NCBI GenBank assembly: GCA_017882835.1
Contig: JADGOU010000011.1
Location: forward strand, 1-21,817
Direction of reading: 5' to 3'
DNA length: 21,817 nt
Source: Frankiaceae bacterium
GTDB lineage: Bacteria; Actinomycetota; Actinomycetes; JADGOU01
Both the position numbers and the translations under genes were made by a program. Positions 1-7,363 of this stretch are shown piece by piece (within the stretch, counting starts at the first letter, position 1; the number at the start of each line of letters is the position of its first letter). Below the pieces are notes generated by a model that was not told the DNA's origin, did not search any database, and worked only from the letters and a program-made list of their open reading frames with translations.

Positions 1-2
1 CC

Positions 3-360
3 CGACCGGCACCGCCGACGGTCAAGAGGACCGGTGGGTGTGCCAAGTCGAAGACGTCACCGGATGGGCTACTGGTGCTCGCGGCAGAGTCTCGCGGGTT
101 CGGGCGTGGTGGGGTCACGCTGGTCGCCCGGGCCGCCGGGGTGTCGCCGAACCAGGTCGCGAAAGGGTGGCGGGAGTTGGAGTCCGGGGCGGCTCTGACG
201 GGCCGGGTGGCGCCGGCCGGGAGGCGGTCGTATGTCGTTGACCGCAACGGATCCGGCCTGCCAGGGGTGCCCGCAAGTTCGTGTCCCCGGTCAGCGGGTG
301 GACGGCCTCCGACGATGGCGACTCGCTGACCGCCTGTCGCCGGAGTGCTCGGATTCAGAT
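3..360 (+). mobile_element. Remnant of an ISAzo13-type transposase (N-terminal part)
   Basis: The frame running through 75-240 encodes an N-terminal helix-turn-helix-like stretch (LAAESRGFGRGGVTLVARAA, then GVSPNQVAKGWRELESG). It resembles the region of ISAzo13-family transposases that precedes their DDE catalytic domain. The usual continuation, a Gly/Arg-rich linker and a segment ending in SPLRW, is not intact. After about 235 the reading frame degenerates, and only a weak echo (FVSPVSG) may remain near 283. No catalytic residues and no terminal inverted repeats are visible, and the upstream part may lie before base 1. I read it as a dead fragment. The family assignment rests on remembered motif similarity and is moderate at best. 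Confidence 0.4.
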
Positions 361-391
361 GTTCGGGTTGATGCTCGACGGCGTTTCCGAA

Positions 392-1200
392 CTACCGAAC
401 CTGGACCTTCCTGAGCCGTTGGTGAGCCTGTTTTCGGAAGAAGAACAGGGCGTTGCGGGTGCCGAGCAGCATCACCTGCCGCTCATGCGCCAACGCCTCA
501 CCGTCGCGGCCGTTGACGTGCAGCGCCCAGGCGTGGGCGTCCTCCATCTCGATGAAGGGCCAGATCTTCAGGCCGGCTTCGCCGAACGCGAGTGCCTTGG
601 CCGGGTCACCGTGATCGGCGTAGAAGAGGGTCGGGTCGGTGTCGAGCGTGACGCCCTTGGCCTGGAACAGGGCCACCTCGGTGCCAACACGGCGTACTGC
701 GCCTGCGCCTCCTGGTCGCGCCCGAGCGACGCCAGCAGCTCACCGAACTCGACGAGATACTGCGGTTGGGGGACCTCGCTGACCACCGTGGCGTAGTCGC
801 GGACCGCGGCGTCGGTCACCCCGAGCGTCACCTCCGCTCGGGCCTTGCCCTGCCGAAGCGCTGCGTAGCCGGGGTCGGCCTGCGGACCGGCTTCGTTCTC
901 CGCGAGCGCGGCGGACGGGTTCCCCGCGTTGAAGGCCAGCTCGCCGACGTAGTGCGCGAACGCCTGGTCTGCAGAACTGGTCGAGTCCTCGAGTGCCCGC
1001 CGCATCACCGCTGTCGCGCTGGCGATGTCGCCGTGCAGCTCGAAGACATACTCCGCGCGGGTGAGTTTGACTCCCACGGAGTCGGCCCCATGCAAGACGG
1101 CAACCGCCCCGAGACAGCCGAGTTCGCGTCGAAGATGGCGGCGCTCGGCGGCGGACCGCCCACTTTCCACCACCTCGACCTCGGACGCACCTGGCCCGAG
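392..1200 (-). pseudogene. Tetratricopeptide-repeat (TPR) protein, frameshifted
   Basis: Two minus-strand frames together give one TPR-like protein. The upstream frame (about 1200-690) has helix pairs such as YVFELHGDIASATAVMRRAL, FAHYVGELAFNAGNPSAALA and YATVVSEVPQPQYLVEFGEL. The downstream frame (about 676-392) continues with VALFQAKGVTLDTDPTLFYA and MEDAHAWALHVNGRDGEALA. The frame changes by one base near 676-690, just after AQAQYAVL. The N-terminal part before about 1080 looks rearranged, because the expected repeats are missing there. The C-terminus is also weak after ALFFFRK. Actinobacteria carry many TPR proteins with these motifs, of mostly unknown role. This copy appears non-functional. 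Confidence 0.7.
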
Positions 1201-1227
1201 TGAGCCCCCGTCCAGGTTGGAAACAGC

Positions 1228-1258
1228 GAGCGCCCCTGACCAAACGGCCGGGGCGCTC
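1228..1258 (-). terminator. Hairpin terminator after yefM-yoeB
   Basis: There is a perfect 9-bp inverted repeat, GAGCGCCCC / GGGGCGCTC, with a 13-base loop. It begins 42 bases past the yoeB stop codon on the minus strand and is followed there by GCTGTTT. The U-tract is weak, as is usual in GC-rich actinobacteria. It could also stop transcription from the other side. Confidence 0.6.
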
Positions 1259-1300
1259 AACCACTCTGTGGTGGGTGGCCGACTCGGCTGTGGAGCGTCG

Positions 1301-1552
1301 TCAGTAGTGATACCGGGCTTGCACGATGATGAGTTCTTCGTCGCGTAGCTGGTAGACGAGTCGGTGTTCGTCGGTGATGCGGCGGGACCAGTAGCCGGAC
1401 AGGTTGTGGGACAGGCGCTCGGGCTTGCCGATGCCTGTGGCGGGATCGCGAGCCGCTTCCTCGATCATACGGTTGATCCGCTTGAGGACCGACCGCTCGT
1501 TCGCCCAGGAGGTGTAGTCCGCCCAACCGTCGCGGGTAAAGCTGATCTTCAC
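1301..1552 (-). CDS. yoeB: YoeB-family mRNA interferase toxin (Txe/YoeB)
   Basis: This 83-residue protein has the length and motifs of YoeB, a RelE-superfamily toxin that binds the ribosome and cuts mRNA in the A site. It starts MKISFTRDGWADYTSWA and ends QARYHY. Residues Glu45 (in GKPERL), Arg58, Arg64 (in DEHRLVY), His82 and Tyr83 fit the known catalytic set of E. coli YoeB (Glu46, Arg59, Arg65, His83, Tyr84). The ATG overlaps the antitoxin stop by four bases (ATGA), so translation is coupled and the antitoxin is made first. The frame is uninterrupted, unlike the genes around it, so the toxin looks functional. It probably acts as a stabilisation or stress module inside a decaying region. 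Confidence 0.93.
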   Translation of the reverse strand: MKISFTRDGWADYTSWANERSVLKRINRMIEEAARDPATGIGKPERLSHNLSGYWSRRITDEHRLVYQLRDEELIIVQARYHY

Positions 1553-1812
1553 GCGACGTCGTGCTGGGGATCGATCAACTCTTGGACCTCGGTGCGGCCT
1601 GCCTCGGCGTCAGCGATGCTGCGCAGTAGCCGCTCCGCGTTGGCGGGAGAGCGGAGGAGGTGCGCGGTCTCCATGAGTGAGCGCCATTGGTCAGCGGAAA
1701 CCAGGTAGGCGGTGCCGCCCTTGGAGACGATCTCTACCGGCTCCTGGTCATCGTTGACTTGCTCGATGAGTGGGAACAGGCGTTTGCGGGCTTCGCTCGC
1801 GGACATCGCCAT
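1549..1812 (-). CDS. yefM: YefM/Phd-family antitoxin
   Basis: This 87-residue antitoxin partners the adjacent YoeB. The N-terminus (MSASEARKRLFPLIEQVN) is the typical Phd/YefM DNA-binding fold, followed by the conserved stretch VEIVSKGGTAYLVSADQW. The C-terminal third is the toxin-neutralising tail. Three in-frame ATGs lie close together (1818, 1812, 1806). I chose 1812 because GGAGG at 1821-1825 is then spaced by 8 bases, whereas 1818 leaves only two. By family knowledge the antitoxin, alone and as a YefM-YoeB complex, represses its own promoter. A matching pair of GTAC-core sites lies directly upstream. Confidence 0.92.
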   Translation of the reverse strand: MAMSASEARKRLFPLIEQVNDDQEPVEIVSKGGTAYLVSADQWRSLMETAHLLRSPANAERLLRSIADAEAGRTEVQELIDPQHDVA

Positions 1813-1828
1813 CGTCATCACCTCCACC

Positions 1829-1848
1829 CGTACCGACTGATGGTACCA
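1829..1848. promoter_or_regulatory. Putative YefM(-YoeB) operator, two GTAC-core sites
   Basis: TGGTACCA at 1841-1848 is a perfect 8-bp palindrome. A second GTAC core lies at 1830-1833, inside CCGTACCG. The two centres are 13 bp apart and directly upstream of yefM. E. coli YefM binds a long and a short palindrome with related cores (TGTACA) at a similar spacing. The sites are seen in the sequence; their function is inferred from that precedent. Confidence 0.5.
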
Positions 1849-1849
1849 C

Positions 1850-2129
1850 TCGAGGCCGGACGTGATCGAGAGCTGCCGCTCCGAGCTGGACACGGCGGCG
1901 GGCAGATTGGCTGACGATCGCGCTGCCGCACGCGTCAGCGCGGTGGCTCCCGGTTTCGCTTCGCAGGTGCCCCAGTGGGCCGACCGCATGGGATGGCAGG
2001 CTAACGGATCACCGGCGGTCGGGATCGCCGTGACGAGCCTCGCCCGCCGGAGTGGCGGTTGTGGTGGGTGTGGCCGGGATGCGTCGATGAACCGGGACGG
2101 ATTCGTCGACAAAGCATCGGAGCGGGGGA
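1850..2129. other. Gene-free stretch between yefM and the broken helicase gene
   Basis: I recognise no gene here. A plus-strand frame runs through it from 1862, but its product is low-complexity in its second half (GG/CG-rich), matches nothing I know, and overlaps the helicase start out of frame. The stretch must contain the yefM promoter (minus strand). GGGGGA just before 2130 would be the ribosome-binding site of the former helicase gene. Confidence 0.5.
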
Positions 2130-5100
2130 ATGACTACGGGCCGCGGGGCGGAGGCGACGGACGCGTTCCTCCGGGCCATCGACCTTGAGATCGAGGCGAT
2201 CCTCATGGGATCGGCCACGGATGTGATCCCGCTCCGCCAGGGCACCCGGACCGGTAAGGACGGGGACGACTTCGAGTACGTCTTCCAGGCTCGGTCGAAG
2301 CCGGACGTCGCTCGACGGTCCCTGATCCGTTCGTCCACCACAAGGGGCCGATGGGAGCGGGCGACGGCTGCGGTCCTGCCGGACGGCAAGGTTCGCGTCA
2401 CGACCCCGGCTGACCTCGGCCGCGAGTCGGCTAACTAACGCGCAGCTGCGCGAGGACGCTACCGTCCCGCCGGAGCAGCTCGCTGAACGGATCTCCGCCG
2501 CGGGTCGCCCGGGTGGGGTGAACCTCGCCACCGCGGGCTTCGTTCTCGGCGACGGTGCACCGCGCATGGCCATGTGGCCCGACGTCGAGCGGCTCGTCGA
2601 CCGGTACCGCGACCTCGCGCTCAACGACCGCCAGCGGGACGCCATCGAACGAGCCCTGGCCTGCGACATCACGTTCATCTGGGGTCCACCCGGCACGGGC
2701 AAGACGGAGGTGGTCGGCCGGATCGTCGAGGGATGCGTCCGGCAGGGCCTGCGGGTGCTGTTCCTCTCGCCGACCCCTGTGGCCGTCGACCAGGCCGTCG
2801 AGCGAATCTGCGCGCTCCTGGAGCGGGAGGACGGGTTCGAGCTGGGGCTCGTCCAGCGCGCGGGTGACATCAGTTTGCCGTCGCTGCAGCGCCGGTTCGG
2901 CGCGGCGATCAGCCCGGATCGGATCGTGGAACGCGCGGCCGAGGAGCTCGCCCGGCGGTCCACTCAACTGAGCGCGCATCTCGACGCCGTGCGGGCGGAC
3001 ATCGCGCTGCACCGCCGGGCCGCGGCTGCGGAGCGGCGGCTCCAAGAGCTCACCGCCGGTCGCGACGCCCTGGAGCGATGCGCCGCGGACGCGGACGCCG
3101 CCCTGGGTCGATCGAGCAAGTGGGCGCAGTCCCAACAACAGGAGCGGGACGGGCTCGGGCCGCCGGGTGGACTCTTCGCCCACCGTAAGCAACGGCGGAT
3201 CGAAGCGCTGGAGGCCGACACCGGGCTTGCCGCGTGGCCGCCGGCCGGTACCGCGCGGACCGGGACCGCGCGCTGGCCGAGCTCCTTGCTCGTCGCGTGG
3301 AGCAGCAGTCCGCCACCGAGGAGGTGCGCCGCTGCCGTCACCAGTTGACCGGGGCCGAGCCGCTGAACCGCCTCCGCGATCGGGAGCGGCGGCTGGGAGA
3401 AGACCTGGCGCAGGCGGAGAAGACGCGGCGCGAGGTCGCGAACACGGTGCGGGCCCGGTGCCAGGTGTTGGGCACGACCGTGCAGAAGGCGGTGCAGTCG
3501 CGGTCACTGATGGATCCCGTCGACGTCGTGGTGATCGACGAGGCGGGCATGGTGGCGCTGCCGTGGGCCTGGTGCGCGGCTGGACTGGCAGGCAAGCGGG
3601 TGGTCGTGGCGGGCGACTTTCGGCAGCTGCCCGCCGTGACCTAGGGATCGGGCAACCAGTCAGCCGCCGCGGCGGATCGGCAGCACTCCCTGCTGTGGAT
3701 GGACCGCGATGCGTTCACCGCCGCGGGTCTTGTCGACGCGGGTGGCACGGCGCGCCCGCATGGTGTGCCTCGATACGCAGTACCGGATGCGCCCCGCGAT
3801 CTGCGCGGCGGTCAACGAAGCCGCATACCCGGACGCGCCTCTGCGCACGGGTCGTGGCGACTCCGCGGAGCTGCCGGGCTCAGCGCTGCTGCCCGGTCCC
3901 CTCGTCCTGGTGGACACCAGCTCGCGGCGAATGCCGGTGGGCGGGAGTGCTGCGCACAAGTCGAACGCGGTGCACGAGGCGGTGGTCCACGAGCTGATCC
4001 GGGGTCTCCAGCACGACCGGGTGCTCCCCACCCGCAAGGCGACGGAGCCGTCCGCTACCGACCGGATGGCGGTGATCACGCCGTACCGCGACCAGGCGAC
4101 CGCGCTGCAGAAGAGCGTTCGCTACCGCTTCGGAACGGACTTCGACGGGTTCGCCGACACCGTGCACCGGTTCCAGGGCAGCCAGCGCCCGATCGTTGTG
4201 GTCGACACCGTGGCCGGTGCGGGCGACAAGCCTGGGTACTTCCACGAGGGGACCGGGCTGTCGTCGCAGACGTGCCGGCTGCTGAACGTGACGCTGAGCA
4301 GGGCGCAGGATCACCTGGTCGTCGTCGCCGACGTGGACTTTCTGAGCGCGCACGTCGACCCCGGCAGCGAGGTGGCCCCGATGCTTGCCTACCTGCGACG
4401 GCACGCGGATCGCCTCTCCGTCGACGATCTCATCCCGGTCCGCAGCGCCGCCGAGCTCGCCGGGCTGCCCGAGGACGACCTGGTCCGGCCCGCGTTCTTC
4501 CCGGCCGACGAGGTGCCGCGCGCGGTCAGCTGGGACATCGCACGGGCGCGCGAGAGCATCGACGTTTACTGCGCCTTCCTCGATCCGCAGCCAGTGCGGA
4601 TATGGCTGCGCCAGTTCGCCACACCCCTCGCTGCGGGCGTCCGCGTGACCGTCTACACACGACCGCACGAGCCGGGCGCCACTCCGGCCGCCCTGGCGCA
4701 AGAGCTGATCGATGCGGGCTGCCGGGTCGAGCCGCGGGAGCGGATGCACAAGAAGGTCATAATCATCGACGACGCCATCCTCTGGCACGGCTCGCTGAAC
4801 CTGCTGGCCAACATCGGTCCGACCGACCTGATTATGCGGCTCACCGACCCGACCGCGTGCACACGCGTTCAGCGGATCATGTCCGCAGCCCGCATGGAAC
4901 GGCCCCCCCGCACTTGGAACGGCGCGGCCCGGCCCGTCCCCGCCGGCTCGGGGGTGCGACCCGGTGAGGTGGTCTACGGCCGTCTGGCCGCCTGTACCTG
5001 AACGTGTCGTACGCAGAGAAGGACGAGGCCAAACGCCTGGTGGCAGCTGTGTGGGACCGACAGCGCAAGCTGTGGCACGTGGCCGCGGAGACGCCGCTGG

Positions 5101-5132
5101 AGCGGGTTGGGCGCTGGCTCCCGGACGCCTGA
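2130..5132 (+). pseudogene. Broken SF1 helicase - phospholipase D (HKD) - DUF5710 fusion gene
   Basis: One former protein of about 1000 residues can be followed through alternating frames. 2130-2430 gives its N-terminal domain (AFLRAIDLEIEAI). 2436-3225 holds motif I (GPPGTGKT at 2683-2706) and a coiled coil. 3230-3750 holds motif II (VVVIDEAG) and GDFRQLP. 3755-4985 holds QYRMRP, VHRFQGSQRP and VTLSRAQDHL, then a PLD domain with HKKVIIID and GSLN. 4992-5132 is DUF5710 (LYLNVSYAEKDEAKRL to RWLPDA). Frames change near 2430, 3230, 3755 and 4988. TAG at 3642 interrupts LPAVT/GSGN, where a Lys codon is likely. The family is Upf1-like SF1 helicase. The HKD domain suggests nuclease activity, and a defence role is inference. 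Sequencing error could explain single shifts but not easily the whole set. Confidence 0.85.
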
Positions 5133-5184
5133 CCAGCGGCATCAGCCGACGAGCCGGTGCCGGCAGTGGAGAGTCTTTCGCTGG

Positions 5185-5445
5185 CATACTGACGCCCGTC
5201 GTCGAGGTCGTCGACGTCCACCTGCATGCTGCCGAGAAACTTCATGCGATGCTTCGTGACTACGGTGATCGGGAGAACAGGCGGCTGGTCGCCGCTGTTG
5301 TCGGGCAATGCGTGGTGGATGTGTTTGCCGAGCGGGACGATGCCCAGCAGCTGGCAGCACTGCCGCTATTGCCGGCTCAGGCCCAGCTCAGGCCCTCGCT
5401 CGACGCGGTTGTCTCTGCAAGTCAGCGGCGTGCAAAAGGGTGTGC
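5185..5445 (+). pseudogene. Fragment of an AbiEii/AbiGii-type nucleotidyltransferase toxin (C-terminal part)
   Basis: The frame encodes VVDVHLHAAEKLHAMLRDYG, then a degraded stretch and FAERDDAQQLAALPLLPAQ. This resembles the C-terminal half of actinobacterial AbiEii-type proteins: the 'AEKLHA...YG...RVKDLVDLVLL' helix followed by an 'ERR/ERDDA..P..LPPLPA' segment. The nucleotidyltransferase core with its GS and DxD motifs is absent, and the expected KDLVDL part is corrupted. No AbiEi antitoxin gene is present. It begins about 50 bases after the helicase remnant, in the same orientation. The assignment rests on motif memory. Confidence 0.5.
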
Positions 5446-5499
5446 GAGTAAGACACAAGCACCGCCACCTGGAACCCGCCACCCGCACACCCGATAACG

Positions 5500-5532
5500 A
5501 CGAACGCCCAGATCAGAGACCTGGGCGTTCGT
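5500..5532 (-). terminator. ssrA terminator hairpin
   Basis: A perfect 12-bp inverted repeat, ACGAACGCCCAG / CTGGGCGTTCGT, with a 9-base loop starts seven bases after the mature 3' end of tmRNA on the minus strand. The following minus-strand sequence (CGTTATC) is only weakly T-rich. Position and stem quality make it the likely transcript end and 3'-processing boundary for ssrA. Confidence 0.8.
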
Positions 5533-5538
5533 GATCAG

Positions 5539-5894
5539 TGGAGGTGGCGGGAATCGAACCCGCGTCCTTCGGTACCGAACTAGAGCTTCTCCGGGCGCAT
5601 CCTGTTGTGCTTTTCTCGGCCCCACCGGTCCCACAGGCCAGCCGGTGACGGGCTCAGCTGCTGTTGTTTTCCCGTCCTGCCCCGCAGCCGGGTCCGACGG
5701 TGAGCCTCCTGTCGATGCCAGATTCCGGGCCGGAGGCACTCCCGGGCTGACAGCTCAGGCTACTTAGGCAGCGAGAGCGAGCGTCTTGTTATCGGCGCTT
5801 GTTTCTATTCCAGCAGATGGTTAACGAGATCGCTGCTGGCATCCTCGGCCCGCTTCCCCTACCTCGACAACCGAAGTCGAGACCGTTCACCCCC
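5539..5894 (-). ncRNA. ssrA: tmRNA (ssrA), tag peptide probably ADNKTLALAA
   Basis: tmRNA rescues stalled ribosomes together with SmpB. The 5' end reads GGGGGTGAACGGTCTCGACT. The 3' end holds the T-arm GGACGCGGGTTCGATTCCCG and closes with CACCTCC plus discriminator A. The first and last seven bases pair as an acceptor stem (one G-U). The resume frame gives GCC GAT AAC AAG ACG CTC GCT CTC GCT GCC TAA, that is ADNKTLALAA, ending in the LALAA/ALAA degron read by ClpXP-type proteases. The exact resume codon is inferred; AGC precedes the GCC. CCA is not encoded (CTG follows), so it must be added enzymatically. Length is 356 bases before CCA, normal for a one-piece tmRNA. smpB is two genes upstream. 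Confidence 0.95.
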
Positions 5895-5939
5895 TGGTCG
5901 TTGCAACACGTGGTGTCGTCCTGGTATGCCTTCCCCTCG

Positions 5940-5968
5940 AGGGTACCCTGCCGCGGCGCCCTAGTCAC
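5940..5968 (-). promoter_or_regulatory. Candidate ssrA promoter
   Basis: On the minus strand, GTGACT (5963-5968) and TACCCT (5940-5945) are spaced by 17 bp. This would start transcription about 39 bases before the mature tmRNA 5' end, giving a leader for RNase P to remove. The -35 box overlaps the amidohydrolase stop codon. Both boxes are imperfect, so this is only a candidate. Confidence 0.3.
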
Positions 5969-6887
5969 CGGCAATTGCGATGCCGAAGAGCCGGGCCGGG
6001 TTGTCCCAGCAGACCGCCCGCAGCCACTCGTCCCCCAGCCCCACCCGGGCGAGTACGTCGAGCTGATGGGCGAAGGGATACGGGATGTTCGGGAAGTCGG
6101 TGCCGAGCAGGATCCGGTCGCCGAGGTCGGCCAACCGCGGCACCAGGTCGCGCGGATACGGCCATGAGCGCTCGGCGAAGTCGCTGAAGGCCATGGTCGT
6201 GTCCAGCAGCAGCCGCGGATACCGATCCGCCAGCGCGACGAACTCCGCATAGTCCGGCATCCCCATATGCGCGATCACGGGCACCAGGTCGAGGTGCCGG
6301 GCCAGCACCTCGGCGAAGATGTCCGGCCCGGTGAACCGCCCGCGCCGCGGTCCATTGCCGCAGTGCACGACCACCGGGGTTGCGGTCTCGGCCAGCCGAG
6401 CCCAGACCGGGTCGAGCAACGGGTCGCGCGGGTCGTAGCCGCCGACCTGCACGTGCAGCTTGAACAGCCGAGCGCCGGCGGCCAGCGCTTCGTCGACGTA
6501 CGCCGGGGCCGACGGCTCAGGGTAGAACGTCGCGGTGTGCAGGCAGTCCGGCGTCCGCCGGCCGAAGTCGCTCGCCCAGGCGTTTAACCAGGCCGCCATG
6601 TCCGGCTTGTGCGGGTAGACCATCGACGGGAAGGCGCGCACACCCATCCCGCGCAGGTGCGCCAGCCGCTCGTCCTCGGCGCGCTTGTAGGCAATCGGCC
6701 ATTCCTGACCGACCAGCGGCCCGGCCCGGTCGAAGTAGGCCCACACCTTGGCCATCACGCTGGCCGGCATGAAGTGCACGTGGCTGTCGATCAACCCGGG
6801 CAGACCGAGCGCCTGCCAGAACGCCGGTACGTCGGCATCAGTCGCCGGTCCGGGCACGCCCGCCGGACCAGGCAAGCCCGGCGCCAC
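5961..6887 (-). CDS. Amidohydrolase-superfamily metal-dependent hydrolase (amidohydrolase 2 type)
   Basis: The 308-residue protein is a TIM-barrel hydrolase of the kind that includes aminocarboxymuconate-semialdehyde decarboxylase and related lactone hydrolases. Visible metal and active-site motifs are DSHVHF (His36, His38), VVVHCGNG (His175), VIAHMG (His207) and ILLGTDFPNIPYP (Asp264). The protein ends with the family motif DNPARLFGI. The substrate cannot be told from sequence. The GTG start shares one base with the smpB stop (TAGTG), so it is probably translated with smpB, and ssrA follows 66 bases downstream. No link to trans-translation is known; co-localisation may simply reflect shared transcription. 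It has no signal peptide, so it is cytoplasmic. Confidence 0.88.
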   Translation of the reverse strand: MAPGLPGPAGVPGPATDADVPAFWQALGLPGLIDSHVHFMPASVMAKVWAYFDRAGPLVGQEWPIAYKRAEDERLAHLRGMGVRAFPSMVYPHKPDMAAWLNAWASDFGRRTPDCLHTATFYPEPSAPAYVDEALAAGARLFKLHVQVGGYDPRDPLLDPVWARLAETATPVVVHCGNGPRRGRFTGPDIFAEVLARHLDLVPVIAHMGMPDYAEFVALADRYPRLLLDTTMAFSDFAERSWPYPRDLVPRLADLGDRILLGTDFPNIPYPFAHQLDVLARVGLGDEWLRAVCWDNPARLFGIAIAGD

Positions 6888-7363
6888 TAGATCCGGCCCT
6901 TGGCCCGGCGACCGAGCTCGCGAGCCACCTCCCGGGCGGCGTCCCGCGTGGCCATGTCCTGTCGCTTGTCGTAACTCTTCTTGCCCCGCGCCAGCGCGAT
7001 CTCGACCTTGGCCCGGCCGTCCTTGAAGTACATCGTCAGCGGCACCAGGGTGCGGCCGCCTTCCTTGGTCTTGCCGATCAGCCGGTCGATCTCGCCCTTG
7101 TGCAACAGCAGCTTTCGGATCCGGCGCGGCTCATGGTTGGTCCAGGTGCCTTCGGTGTACTCCGGGATGTGCGCGCCGATCAGCCAGGCCTCGCCGTCCC
7201 GGACCGAGGCATAGGCGTCCACCAACGAGGCCCGGCCGGCCCGCAGCGACTTCACCTCGGTGCCGGTCAGCACGATGCCGGCCTCGACCACGTCCTCAAT
7301 GGCGTAGTCGTGGCGCGCCTTCCGGTTCTGCGCGATCAGCTTGCGACCGGCCTCCTTCACCAT
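6887..7363 (-). CDS. smpB: SsrA-binding protein SmpB
   Basis: SmpB binds tmRNA and carries it to stalled ribosomes, mimicking the missing anticodon arm. The 158-residue length is typical. Family motifs are present: IAQNRKARHDYAIED near the N-terminus, GIVLTGTEVKSLR in the OB-fold core, NHEPRRIRKLLLH, and the basic C-terminal tail LARGKKSYDKRQD, which enters the mRNA channel. The ATG start overlaps the stop of the upstream protease gene by one base (TGATG), and the stop overlaps the next gene's start, so all three are probably read from one transcript. ssrA itself lies about 1 kb downstream on the same strand. Confidence 0.98.
   Translation of the reverse strand: MVKEAGRKLIAQNRKARHDYAIEDVVEAGIVLTGTEVKSLRAGRASLVDAYASVRDGEAWLIGAHIPEYTEGTWTNHEPRRIRKLLLHKGEIDRLIGKTKEGGRTLVPLTMYFKDGRAKVEIALARGKKSYDKRQDMATRDAAREVARELGRRAKGRI

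Noticed and set aside
2130..5132. Programmed frameshifting in the helicase gene
   Set aside because: Four shifts plus an in-frame TAG, with no slippery heptamers noticed at the junctions, fit decay and not recoding.
3880..5187. Long minus-strand frame (435 codons) opposite the helicase C-terminal part
   Set aside because: It is the antisense shadow of a clear helicase-PLD coding strand and shows no domain.
5455..5490. Possible att-like copy of the ssrA 3' end (GGAACCCGCCACC against GAATCGAACCCGC)
   Set aside because: Only a few bases match, in a different order; not a convincing direct repeat.
5539..5580. tRNA-like T-arm and acceptor sequence suggesting a tRNA gene
   Set aside because: The matching 5' half lies 350 bases away at 5894 with the tmRNA start sequence and a tag reading frame between; it is ssrA.
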